From CAZDXB01 sp964509335 (GTDB taxonomy: Bacteria; Bacteroidota; Ignavibacteria; Kapaibacteriales; UBA2268), in the NCBI GenBank assembly GCA_964509335.1, contig CAZDXB010000015.1:1-64000 (forward strand): a stretch of DNA of 64,000 nt, given 5' to 3'. The translations under genes were made by a program, and so were the position numbers. The notes under the pieces are model-generated. The model did not search any database. It was not told the origin of the DNA and worked only from the letters and a program-made list of their open reading frames with translations. This document shows, piece after piece, positions 53,201 through 60,888 of the stretch (position 1 is the first letter of the stretch; every line of letters begins with the position of its first letter).

Positions 53201-53806
53201 GTAAAAAACGACTTCGCTCCCATTTTCTTTGAACTTTCGTTTGGACTAAAAAACGCTCTCGGCGCGCCGTCGCTCCCCCCAATTAAATTAGACGACGACT
53301 TAATTCTAAAGGGGAAAATTGACAGAGCGGAACTGAGAGCGGGCGGAAACGGCGCTTACGACATTTTAATCGCGGACTACAAACTCGGCGGGAACAACCT
53401 GCCCGGATTAAACGAAATAAAACAAGGAGTTTCTTTCCAGATACCGCTCTATTGGCATGTTTTCAAACAAATGCTAAATCAATATTACGGCATCGAAGCG
53501 AACTTTGTCGGCGGGGTCTATTATATACTAAAACCAAAATTTGACGATAAGAAAAATTTACTAAAAAGTCAACAGTTTGTTCTGCTTGACGACGACAACC
53601 TTAAAAAGGCGTTTAATTTATCAAGAAGCAAAAGTCAAGTTATTCCCAAAAAAGACGACTTAGACCAAATCCTCAAGGATTCTCTTAAAGAAGCAAAAAC
53701 TATAACAAACAAAATATCCGACGGGATATTCCCAGTAGAACCAAAAGACGACAAGACATGCGATTATTGTAAAATGCAAAGCGTGTGTAGGATAAGGGAG
53801 CGCTAA
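50276..53806 (+). CDS. AddB-like PD-(D/E)XK nuclease
   Basis: 1176 residues. It resembles AddB/RexB, one subunit of a helicase-nuclease that processes double-strand ends for recombination. The C-terminal nuclease domain has ISVSDLETYAKCPFQYFL, an IDRAEL segment and DYKLGG. Four cysteines (849, 1162, 1165, 1171) are placed like the AddB iron-sulphur cluster (KCPFQYF, CDYCKMQSVC). The N-terminal helicase-like region starts LIVPTGKLVRKYKREF but shows no Walker A motif. No AddA gene is in the window. Other Fe-S cluster PD-(D/E)XK relatives are possible. Confidence 0.82.
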   Translation: MAFLICNEEFKIGENPTTPEQTIESALEAEDVESTILIVPTGKLVRKYKREFIRSFAKVTNRPITEPLIFTIQDFAEACFDKIYGAAKPKQISEAYRLALFEEAFEKADAKFYKTANDKISNTILRRLADVIFGLKEDGITIADINKNLKDAQREDNPANDLTKLNDILQIYRKYEETLGEKYLDKTDIITNLIEKLTLDSDISIDKLFPRSKVILAYGFSEFRTPEREFFIRIAKTNAAFGLNLDYSFPNGPLFGNFEDNIKSLIKEGLSITPLDEYAEEEKTERKLDPKTESSKLPRSVFLRRWLFNYYHELNNPDFVDLVNIYAAENKTNEVKAICKLIKYLIVKENIKPWEITVCSRQPELYSALFRETFSMYQIPVNISDRFNLDASPVTNAIFSVLNLIHYGYRRRDLHKVLKSEYPNFSDATSSEAFDPDIFIDASLKLKFLGGEIRGGKKKWDTTLQNKINFLKDRINEIESSDTSDKTELFSLNNLKNKVETAKSTFELIASKLPDKKKQYSPAEFKELVKIEIVKSLKIRDAILDFYNDLFEKKEEIAASERVIYEESIEKDAKALAALLKLVDELCFITEDRFPNKKFKLEYFLNRLKTAVTAEKYQIAEKQKYGVEVTSIEQIRGIPYKVAILCGVIDGEFPISYKPERFLGIELEKSEIKHIRSERMQFYQFLVNNPSDLNKGEKRIYITYPKTAGEEELTRSHFIDALLKITTIEKDGKISDLSKLNQINVVESEENVLSNAQIKYSPWYFTIANHDEALEFHGKYGSENVDIPEKYSSVNLKEKIKYVNIYKERAGKSDGQINLDKLPEEIAKKIRDIKSQPISVSDLETYAKCPFQYFLRKILSVEPPEEPELALTPPETGSLLHKALYEFYASIQLRNPKRQEFPKKKNEAPDAVPVWLEKNKKEEYLRDLRKILEKELELYIFNHPLFRIDQDNLLGSSGSPGILDLWLREEFKRLEVKNDFAPIFFELSFGLKNALGAPSLPPIKLDDDLILKGKIDRAELRAGGNGAYDILIADYKLGGNNLPGLNEIKQGVSFQIPLYWHVFKQMLNQYYGIEANFVGGVYYILKPKFDDKKNLLKSQQFVLLDDDNLKKAFNLSRSKSQVIPKKDDLDQILKDSLKEAKTITNKISDGIFPVEPKDDKTCDYCKMQSVCRIRER

Positions 53807-53807
53807 T

Positions 53808-53827
53808 GGATTTGATAAATCAAATCC
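53808..53827. repeat. palindrome GGATTTGATAAATCAAATCC
   Basis: A perfect 20-base palindrome followed by CTACGG, in reverse orientation relative to 43224-43243. It lies between the stop of the AddB-like gene and the convergent CCA transferase gene. Confidence 0.6.
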
Positions 53828-53884
53828 CTACGGCATCACATAATAATAAAACCCTCGGGAAAATATTTTAAACTGCTGAGAAGA

Positions 53885-55372
53885 CTACTTCTTCTCGCCC
53901 GTTTCTATTTGTTCGAGCCATTTGTCTTTGTTTTGCAGGAAGTATTCCTTGGCGGCGGTGTATTCGTTGGGGATTATTCCGTCCAATATCGCTTCTTCGA
54001 TTTCTTCTTTGATAACGCCGACGGTTCTGGAAGGCTCTAAATCGCAAATTTCCATGATTTCCTCGCCTTTTACGGGCGATTGAAATTCGCGCAGTTTGTC
54101 TCTTTCCTGAACGTCGATAACTTTTTCCGCCACTTTATCGTAATTTTGCAAATATTTTCTAGCTTTTTCGGGATTTTGCGTCGTTATGTCCGCCTTGCAA
54201 AGAAGGAACAAATCCACCAGCGCGTCGCCCGCGTTAACCGCCAAGCGCCTCACCGCCGAATCCGTTACGCCGTCGTCCACAAGCCCCATCGGTCTTTGAT
54301 GAAGTCTTACTAATTTTTCCACGTAATCGACTTTTTCCATAGGCAGCTTCAGTCGCCGGAATGTTTTTTCAACTTTTCTAGCGCCAACCTCTTCATGTCC
54401 GTGAAAAGCCCAGCCCGTTCCCTCTATAAATTCCTTAGTCGCCGGTTTGCCGATGTCATGTATTAAAGCGGCGAAGCGCAACCAGACGTTGTCGGATTCT
54501 TCGGCTACCCCGTCTAGCACTTTTATCGAATGATTTAAAACGTCCTTGTGCGTGTAAACTTTCTCTTCTCTCTTCACCGCTTCAACGCCGGAAAGCTTGT
54601 CGAGCTCCGGGAATATGTATTTTAGTAAATCCATCTTTTTAAGCAATTTGAATCCCCAGCCCGGACTCGGCGATTTCAGAATTTTCATCATCTCTTCGGT
54701 AACTCTTTCTTGAGAGACGATTTGTATTCTGTTGGACATCTTTTTCGCGGCGGTAAAAGCGGCGTTGTCGATTTTGAAGTTTAGCTGAGCGGCGAATCGA
54801 GCCGCGCGAACCATCCTCAACGGGTCGTCGTTAAACGTGTCGAAGGGATTCAGCGGCGTTCGCAGCATTCCAGCTTCCAAATCGTTCAAACCGTTGAAAG
54901 CGTCAATTATCAGTCCGTAATTCTCCTCGTTCAGCGACGCCGCCAAAGCGTTGCAAGTGAAATCGCGCCTGCGCAAGTCGTCCTCTAAATTCCCCTCCTC
55001 GACTATAGGCTTGCGAGAATCTTCTTCGTATCTTTCCCGACGCGTCCCGACGAACTCTAATTTGTTATCGCCGGCGGGAACCATAGCCGTTCTAAATTCT
55101 TTATATAAAACCGCTTTAGTATTGAATCGCTTGGCGAGTTCCTTAGCGAACGCCAGAGCGTCTCCCACCACCGTGAAATCGTAATCGGTTCTTTCTCTTT
55201 TCAGCAGATAATCTCTTACGTATCCGCCGACGATATAAACCTCGTAGCCCAGCTCTCGAGCTATCTCGCCAACTTTCTTTACGATTTCTTCCTTTATCTC
55301 TACCTTATCGACTCTTTTACGCACCTTCGTTATTACGGCGTCTTTGCGTATTATCCTCTTGCGCTTCTTCAT
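53885..55372 (-). CDS. CCA tRNA nucleotidyltransferase / HD-domain protein
   Basis: 495 residues. The N-terminal nucleotidyltransferase domain adds CCA to tRNA 3' ends: VYIVGGYVRDYLLKRERTDY is the head signature with DYD metal ligands, followed by RRERYEEDSRKP and RRRDFTCNALAASL. The C-terminal half is an HD domain with LIHDIGKPATKE and FHGHEEVGARK. Combined nucleotidyltransferase/HD proteins are common in CCA-adding enzymes and some poly(A) polymerases. The positively charged N terminus (about 25 residues) is extra. It is convergent with the AddB-like gene. Confidence 0.9.
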   Translation of the reverse strand: MKKRKRIIRKDAVITKVRKRVDKVEIKEEIVKKVGEIARELGYEVYIVGGYVRDYLLKRERTDYDFTVVGDALAFAKELAKRFNTKAVLYKEFRTAMVPAGDNKLEFVGTRRERYEEDSRKPIVEEGNLEDDLRRRDFTCNALAASLNEENYGLIIDAFNGLNDLEAGMLRTPLNPFDTFNDDPLRMVRAARFAAQLNFKIDNAAFTAAKKMSNRIQIVSQERVTEEMMKILKSPSPGWGFKLLKKMDLLKYIFPELDKLSGVEAVKREEKVYTHKDVLNHSIKVLDGVAEESDNVWLRFAALIHDIGKPATKEFIEGTGWAFHGHEEVGARKVEKTFRRLKLPMEKVDYVEKLVRLHQRPMGLVDDGVTDSAVRRLAVNAGDALVDLFLLCKADITTQNPEKARKYLQNYDKVAEKVIDVQERDKLREFQSPVKGEEIMEICDLEPSRTVGVIKEEIEEAILDGIIPNEYTAAKEYFLQNKDKWLEQIETGEKK

Positions 55373-55504
55373 CGAATATTTTTATCCTACATCCTGAATG
55401 TTTTCAAAAGTTCAAAGATAAAATAAACGAATTATCATTCCAAATATTTTTAAGTTGAAGAACATCGAGTTTTTAAAAGAAAAAAGCGGCGGTTATCTAA
55501 TAAA

Positions 55505-55535
55505 CAAAAAGGGACGACCGAAAAGGCGTCCCCTA
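55505..55535 (-). terminator. Rho-independent terminator after the 486-residue gene
   Basis: On the minus strand GGGGACGCC pairs with GGTCGTCCC around TTTTC, followed by TTTTTGTT. It lies about 72 bases beyond the stop codon at 55607. Confidence 0.7.
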
Positions 55536-55606
55536 TAATCAATTACAACGAACTTTCAAGAAAAATTAATATTAGTATTCAAATAATATCGTTATTTATT
55601 AGTCGC

Positions 55607-57067
55607 TTACTTCACAACAAGAATTTTAACCGTCTTGACTCTATCCTTATGAGATAATCGGCAAAAATACACGCCGCCGTTATACGACGAAACGTCCAAC
55701 AGCAAAGAATGCTTGCCGGCGCTTAGATAAGTATTCACCGGAAAATCTACCGTATTTCCTAACTCGTCCAATACTCTAATACTCGCCCGTCCGTCCGAGG
55801 GCAGCGTATAGCGAAGCATACAATACGAGCTCGCAGGTTGCGGATAAGGATTCGATATAAACAGAACGTCGTTCCCCTCCGCCTCTTCTACGGGAACAGC
55901 GGTATTTCTTAACTTCGCTAAATAAGCTTTGCCGTTCTTAAATCCCGAAACAATATAATGACCGTCGCTACCTTGCATCACATACCATATAACGTCCCAA
56001 CCCTCGCTGCCATACACTTTTTCCCATTCAAGTTCCCCTAAGCTATCGGTTTTTACTAAATAAAAGTCGCGCAAATGCATCGTTTCTTCTTCTTTTAAAT
56101 TGTTCCAATAAGCGGTCCAACCGCCGATTAAAAAACCGCCGTCGTCGGTTACGCACATATGCACCGGTTTGCTGTAATCTTTATCCTTATTCCAATAATC
56201 TTTTTCCCATTCCACGTTTCCTAGCTTATCCGTCTTGACGAGATTATAAAACGAACTGTCGCCGTCGAAATCTTTCCTCTCGAATACCGTAGCTATTCCG
56301 CCGTCCGGGCATAAATGTATATGACTAGTGCAATATCTATTGCATGTATCGTTCAAATTAAAACCGTTTTTCCATAATAAGTTTCCGGCTGTATCAGTTT
56401 TTATTAATCCGTACTTCGCGCATGTCGCTTGACGCGCTAGGATATATAAAAACATATAATTGCCATCCGATATTTCAATTGGGGTTAATGCTCCCATATG
56501 ATCGTAATCAGACACGTCGGTATAATATTTCCTCCATATTTTCCTACCCAATTCGTCAGTTTTTTGCAGATAGCATTTTTTACCGCCCTTGTATTTATAA
56601 TAACTTGTAACTAAAAAATGATTTTCTTTTTTTATTTTCATTTGAAATGGCGTTCCAAATAAACGCCCCCTATCGTTCCAACTAAAATAATGCCAAAGAT
56701 ATTCTCCACTTGACTTCGCGTTTAAAATATAAAAATAACCGTCTTCTAAATATGAAAAATGTAAACATTTCATGCCGGCATATCTAACTTCCCACTCGTC
56801 CGGTTGATATATAAATCCACCGGAAATTGGATTATCTCTACTACCAAAATCTAATTCCCACTCTTTATTTCCCTTTTCGTCCACCTTAAATACTTTCTTG
56901 GCTACGTCGCCGTTATAAGAACCAAGGGCTAAATAACCGCCGTTAAGACTTTCAATAAAATATATAACCTCTCCGCCGGTATTATATGATTTCTCCCAAA
57001 TTATTTCCTGTGTATAAGCTACGTCGTAAAGAAATAACAACGACAATACTAAAATTAATTTTTTCAT
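55607..57067 (-). CDS. secreted beta-propeller-like protein with T9SS sorting domain
   Basis: 486 residues with signal peptide MKKLILVLSLLFLYDVAYTQ. The body has about seven repeats with a Lys-Thr-Asp-x-x-Gly (KTDELGRKIW, KTDTAGNLLW, KTDKLGNVEW, KTDSLGELEW) pattern, typical of a T9SS cargo beta-propeller. The last ~80 residues are a type A sorting domain (ISNPYPQPASS, VLDELGNTV, GGVYFCRLSH, ending VKILVVK). Function beyond secretion is unknown. AGGA about 9 bases before the ATG supports the start. Downstream of a similar secreted gene. Confidence 0.82.
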   Translation of the reverse strand: MKKLILVLSLLFLYDVAYTQEIIWEKSYNTGGEVIYFIESLNGGYLALGSYNGDVAKKVFKVDEKGNKEWELDFGSRDNPISGGFIYQPDEWEVRYAGMKCLHFSYLEDGYFYILNAKSSGEYLWHYFSWNDRGRLFGTPFQMKIKKENHFLVTSYYKYKGGKKCYLQKTDELGRKIWRKYYTDVSDYDHMGALTPIEISDGNYMFLYILARQATCAKYGLIKTDTAGNLLWKNGFNLNDTCNRYCTSHIHLCPDGGIATVFERKDFDGDSSFYNLVKTDKLGNVEWEKDYWNKDKDYSKPVHMCVTDDGGFLIGGWTAYWNNLKEEETMHLRDFYLVKTDSLGELEWEKVYGSEGWDVIWYVMQGSDGHYIVSGFKNGKAYLAKLRNTAVPVEEAEGNDVLFISNPYPQPASSYCMLRYTLPSDGRASIRVLDELGNTVDFPVNTYLSAGKHSLLLDVSSYNGGVYFCRLSHKDRVKTVKILVVK

Positions 57068-57099
57068 TTGCTGTATTTCCTTTTATTTTAATTCAATCC

Positions 57100-57660
57100 T
57101 CATTTTATTAAAGTAAATTTCCCCATTAGATTAATCGACTTTCCGTTAACTTTTATTATATAATTTCCTTTTTCAAAATATTTTATATTCAGATTAATTG
57201 TATTTACTCCAATTACAACATTTTTGATTTTTTTACACCTTATTAGTCTTCCCGTAAAATTATATAACTGAACGCGAACGGCTTCGATATTATCTATTGC
57301 AAAATCTACTTTAACATAACCGCTTGAAGGATTTGGATAAATATTCATAAATGAATTATTATTTTTATAAGTTTTACGATTTACCATGGTCCAAGTCTCG
57401 CCGTAATCGGTAGAACGGTATAAATTACCGTTGGGTCTTTTTATTAGTATCCTTTTTGGTTTTTGATAGTTATCGTTTTCTTTTATATTATCATTACATA
57501 CCAAATTCCAAGTCTTTCCCCAGTCTTCAGTATATATCGTCTTATCGACTTTATTTATCCTTACTTTCTTTGGATAATAATCACGTTCAAATTTTGAAAA
57601 ACAATAAGCAATATTGATAATTAAAAACAACATTGTTATTGAAATTAATTTTGATTTCAT
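57100..57660 (-). CDS. small secreted BNR-type protein with T9SS sorting domain
   Basis: 186 residues. Signal peptide MKSKLISITMLFLIINIAYC, then two BNR-like units (YTEDWGKTWNLV, RSTDYGETWTMV) and a C-terminal type A sorting domain (IYPNPSSGYV, LYNFTGRLI, GNYIIKVNG, ending KFTLIK). It is short for the family and appears reduced to a couple of repeats plus the sorting signal. AGGTGA lies 5 bases before the ATG. It lies 32 bases upstream of the 486-residue gene and may share its transcript. Confidence 0.8.
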   Translation of the reverse strand: MKSKLISITMLFLIINIAYCFSKFERDYYPKKVRINKVDKTIYTEDWGKTWNLVCNDNIKENDNYQKPKRILIKRPNGNLYRSTDYGETWTMVNRKTYKNNNSFMNIYPNPSSGYVKVDFAIDNIEAVRVQLYNFTGRLIRCKKIKNVVIGVNTINLNIKYFEKGNYIIKVNGKSINLMGKFTLIK

Positions 57661-57705
57661 TTTTTCACCTAAATAAATTGTTAATAGTACTTATATTATT
57701 TTCTT

Positions 57706-58407
57706 CTATGGCTCTATACATATTGGCAAACAATCAGATTCCCACGCTGCGCCCTCATGCTCCTCAGGTTCAGCTTCGCATTCTCCGTTATCATAAGAAT
57801 AATTCTCATTAATGTATAGCTCATCTTCTTCTGTATCCCAACACATCTCGAGAGTGTGAAGACAACATATTAAGTCTTCGCACGGATCAATTTCAATATA
57901 TAAGTCCCAACTGCCGGGTTTTTGTTCTAGATAGACAACAAACTGCGCGCAACTCCTCCAACTTGCTTCATATTTCATATAAATTTCTGAACATTCAAAT
58001 TGCCATTTATCACCCGGTTTTGCAGCATTATACAGCGCCATAAAATACTCAATACTTAGTTCAGTAAAACCTTGTTTAAAAATCCAATCGGTAAAATCCC
58101 AATCTGGTGTAGGATCCGTGATTATTTTGTCGTATAATTTCTTGCAAGAATCAGTTCCGTTAGTATATACACGAAATTTACGAATATCAAATTCTGTTAT
58201 TTTTTGACCTAAAACAATGCACTGTCTTTCTCTATATGTAAAAGTTACGGAACATCCAGAATAACCCGGTAATTCAAGCGCTTCGGTTATAAAATCGCTC
58301 CAAGTTGAACTACAAGATGTCTCACAATTAGCATTTGCTTCTTTTGGCGTCAAGAACAAAATAATCGACATTGATATCAAGCTAAATATAATAAATAATC
58401 TCTTCAT
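57706..58407 (-). CDS. cysteine-rich exported protein of unknown function
   Basis: 233 residues with a signal peptide (MKRLFIIFSLISMSIILFLT, cleaved near ANA). The mature part has 14 cysteines, an even number, suggesting disulfides. They include pairs CETSC near the start and LICC in the middle. The C-terminal tail is acidic and ends LPICIEP. No domain is recognised. GGAG 7 bases before the ATG supports the start. It is the first of three minus-strand secreted-protein genes; no sorting domain was seen, so it should stay in the periplasm or be released. Confidence 0.68.
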   Translation of the reverse strand: MKRLFIIFSLISMSIILFLTPKEANANCETSCSSTWSDFITEALELPGYSGCSVTFTYRERQCIVLGQKITEFDIRKFRVYTNGTDSCKKLYDKIITDPTPDWDFTDWIFKQGFTELSIEYFMALYNAAKPGDKWQFECSEIYMKYEASWRSCAQFVVYLEQKPGSWDLYIEIDPCEDLICCLHTLEMCWDTEEDELYINENYSYDNGECEAEPEEHEGAAWESDCLPICIEP

Positions 58408-58785
58408 TTCTTTTCTCCATTAAAATGAATAAATATTAATTAAAAAGTCATGACACAGAAAAATATTTTAGACTTTTCTAAACGCGTTTTATAGTTTTCA
58501 GAAAATACTGCTTTTTGAAGGAAATTTACAAATTCCTTAATTCATACAAGTTTCATTATCCTATCCCCTCCTTTCCGGCATTACTCGGATTCTGTTGTTT
58601 GCGTTTTACGTCATATAAGCTAACTCCAATTAGTTAATCAAATAACTAATTATTAATTTAATATAAGATTTATAAAAAGTCAATAGCAATAATTACTAAA
58701 ATAGCGTAGTAATAAATACTAATATTTTGCCGCAATAAATGTTTCAGTCTTTTATATCTTTAATCGTTTTATATATAAAGCTCTA
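58408..58785. other. 378-base AT-rich spacer
   Basis: No gene or strong repeat is seen. It contains the upstream region of the Cys-rich gene (transcribed leftward from 58407) and the downstream region of the Memo/AMMECR1 gene. It is very AT-rich and includes a run of short TAAT/ATTA motifs. No recognisable riboswitch or tRNA. Confidence 0.6.
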
Positions 58786-60282
58786 CTACTCCTCAATTAC
58801 CATACCTTTAAAGATATAAATCTCCGCTCTCGGGTCTTTGTATGCGTCGGTCGAGAGTCCCGCTTTTCGACCGATTTGCTCTAATAGAGTTTGCCTGTCC
58901 CAGCCTTGCTCGCTTGCAACTTGCGGCAAAAACAAGCCGGAATTATAGCCTAATCTCAGCACGATGCCGTCCTCGCCGGGCGTTATTTCGTCGTAATCCA
59001 ACACTCGCTTCATTCTGGAAAGTATCGTTACTTCGTATTCCAAATCGTCCAACACTTCTTCGGTTACTGGCGAGAATCGCGGGTCTTTAGAGCAAGCTAA
59101 TCTAGCGGATTCTTCGACAGCCATCATTAAAGTATTTTCGGCTATAGTATGCCCCATACAGCCTCTCAGCTTGCCGTTCTTTTTCAACGTAACGAAAACG
59201 GCGTATTCGTCGGAAAGTTCTTTAGGCACGACGTTCACTTTATACAATGAATCCTTGCCGGTAACTACGCTCTTGACCGTTTTCTTCGCCACTTCGAAAA
59301 GCTTATCCTTGCTCTCTTTGCTTAAGTCCGGCAGCAGAGTTTGCTTTTCGTCTGATTTATACATAACGCCGCTGAAATATCCGACCACCGCGCTTTTATC
59401 GCCCTTCATATACGGCGAAGAAGCGGAATTTGAATATACTATCGGCTTCGCGTCGTTAGCTCCCAACTGCTCGGCGGCGGTCATAGCGACGACTATCGGT
59501 CCGCCCCCGCAGGCTTCCCATTTCCTTGAAAACAGCTTCATCGCGAGTTTGAAATAATCGTATCTATAAAAAGCCCTCAAAATCGGCTGGTCCATTCGTT
59601 TCGCCGTTTGCGCGTCGTGATAGTGCGAAAGGTCCGAACTCGCTACGAGCAGGACTTTTTTACTTTGCGCTTCCACGGCGCCAACTATCGCTTTTAACAG
59701 GGCGTCCGAAGTTTCGTAATTCTGGCTGCCCATCACAATTGGAACGATGGGAACGCCGGGCTGAACGATTTGCAAAAAGGGAATCTGAACCTCCAAGGAA
59801 TGCTCCGTTCTCGCTCCCTGCCATTCGTGCCCTTCTCTGGAATAGCTAACCAAGTCGTTTTTCTCGCTTATAGCTTTGGATAGCTCTTTATCGACCATAG
59901 CCTCGCCGAGCGGCGTAACGTAAGCGTCGCCGTCGAAAACCGAAGCCCCTTTAAAGGCTTTTGCGTGGCTGGGCGCTATAACGATAACAGCGTCGTAGTT
60001 TTCGCCTTCCACTTGCTTAAAAGCCGTTCCCGCCACCCAGCCGCTATAAACGTAGCCGGCGTGCGGAACGACGAGTCCGTAAACTTCCTTTACGTCGTCG
60101 GGGCGTTCGCCGCGTTGTAAGTATTCGTTAATCCAAGCCTTTAGCGTATCGGCGTTTTTCGGGTAAAAAGCCCCGTCCACCGTAGGCGGTCTGTAGGTTA
60201 CGTCTTTCGGGTCCGGCGCGTCTTGCGAGCATAATCTCGTTAATGATATCATAATAGTTAAAGTTATTAATAAATATTTCAT
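58786..60282 (-). CDS. exported fusion of Memo-like and AMMECR1-like domains
   Basis: About 498 residues. An N-terminal signal sequence (MKYLLITLTIMISLTRLCSQ) precedes a Memo-like domain (about 25-300; RPPTVDGAFYPKN, VPHAGYVYSG, ASSDLSHYHDA) and then an AMMECR1-like domain (about 320-500; LRGCMGHTIAENTL, RLACSKDPRFSP, PQVASEQGWDRQTLLEQIG). These are two of the three components of the AmmeMemoRadiSam system; the third, a radical SAM enzyme, is not in the window. The combination with an export signal is unusual. ATG 60282 is chosen, as it places the hydrophobic segment at the N terminus; ATG 60297 adds five residues. Confidence 0.85.
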   Translation of the reverse strand: MKYLLITLTIMISLTRLCSQDAPDPKDVTYRPPTVDGAFYPKNADTLKAWINEYLQRGERPDDVKEVYGLVVPHAGYVYSGWVAGTAFKQVEGENYDAVIVIAPSHAKAFKGASVFDGDAYVTPLGEAMVDKELSKAISEKNDLVSYSREGHEWQGARTEHSLEVQIPFLQIVQPGVPIVPIVMGSQNYETSDALLKAIVGAVEAQSKKVLLVASSDLSHYHDAQTAKRMDQPILRAFYRYDYFKLAMKLFSRKWEACGGGPIVVAMTAAEQLGANDAKPIVYSNSASSPYMKGDKSAVVGYFSGVMYKSDEKQTLLPDLSKESKDKLFEVAKKTVKSVVTGKDSLYKVNVVPKELSDEYAVFVTLKKNGKLRGCMGHTIAENTLMMAVEESARLACSKDPRFSPVTEEVLDDLEYEVTILSRMKRVLDYDEITPGEDGIVLRLGYNSGLFLPQVASEQGWDRQTLLEQIGRKAGLSTDAYKDPRAEIYIFKGMVIEE

Positions 60283-60410
60283 AATAATAGTTACCATTAA
60301 TCATAATAATAATTTCAACAAATTCCAACGCAAAAAAAGAAAAAAATCGGTATAAAACAATAAATTTTATAAAAAGCTCGCTTTTAGCCGCGCCTAACTA
60401 TTGTTTTCGC

Positions 60411-60758
60411 TTAAAGAATTGCCGGCTCTACGCTCTTGAATAAGTCCGCGCAGTGAGTTCCGGCGAAAACAAAACCGCCGTCTTTACATTGTATAGATTT
60501 TACGTTATTGGATAGTTCGCCAATCAAAGTCCAAGTTTCGGCGCTGTCCGATGAAAGATAAACGTCGCCTTCCAAAGTTCCGGCAAAGATTTTATCGTCA
60601 AAATCAATAGCCAAAGACTGAACGCTCACTTCGAGTCCCTTCGACGGCTCCCAGAAACCCATTCCATCGACGTCAGACGAAGAATTCCCGTCGTCTTCGC
60701 AACCAAAAAACAAAACTATAATAAGAGCGGAGAGAAAAATCGAAGTTATTTTTTTCAT
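60411..60758 (-). CDS. short lipoprotein with BNR-like repeats
   Basis: About 115 residues. Lipobox LFFGC at the end of MKKITSIFLSALIIVLFFGC indicates a lipoprotein anchor; mature part begins EDDGNSSSDVDG. It has BNR-type units (LEGDVYLSSDSAETWTLIG) and ends GTHCADLFKSVEPAIL, close to the start of a sorting domain in its larger relatives. It seems a truncated or lipid-anchored version of the BNR proteins downstream. The ATG at 60758 precedes the signal; the ORF begins at 60767. Confidence 0.7.
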   Translation of the reverse strand: MKKITSIFLSALIIVLFFGCEDDGNSSSDVDGMGFWEPSKGLEVSVQSLAIDFDDKIFAGTLEGDVYLSSDSAETWTLIGELSNNVKSIQCKDGGFVFAGTHCADLFKSVEPAIL

Positions 60759-60888
60759 TTTCGACACTCTATTTAAAACGCTATCAATATTTTACAGTAT
60801 CTAAAGTTAAGTAAAATTTACTAAATATAAAAATTTTAAAAACAATACAATTTTTATTTCTAACAGAAAAATTTCAAAATTTACTTCT

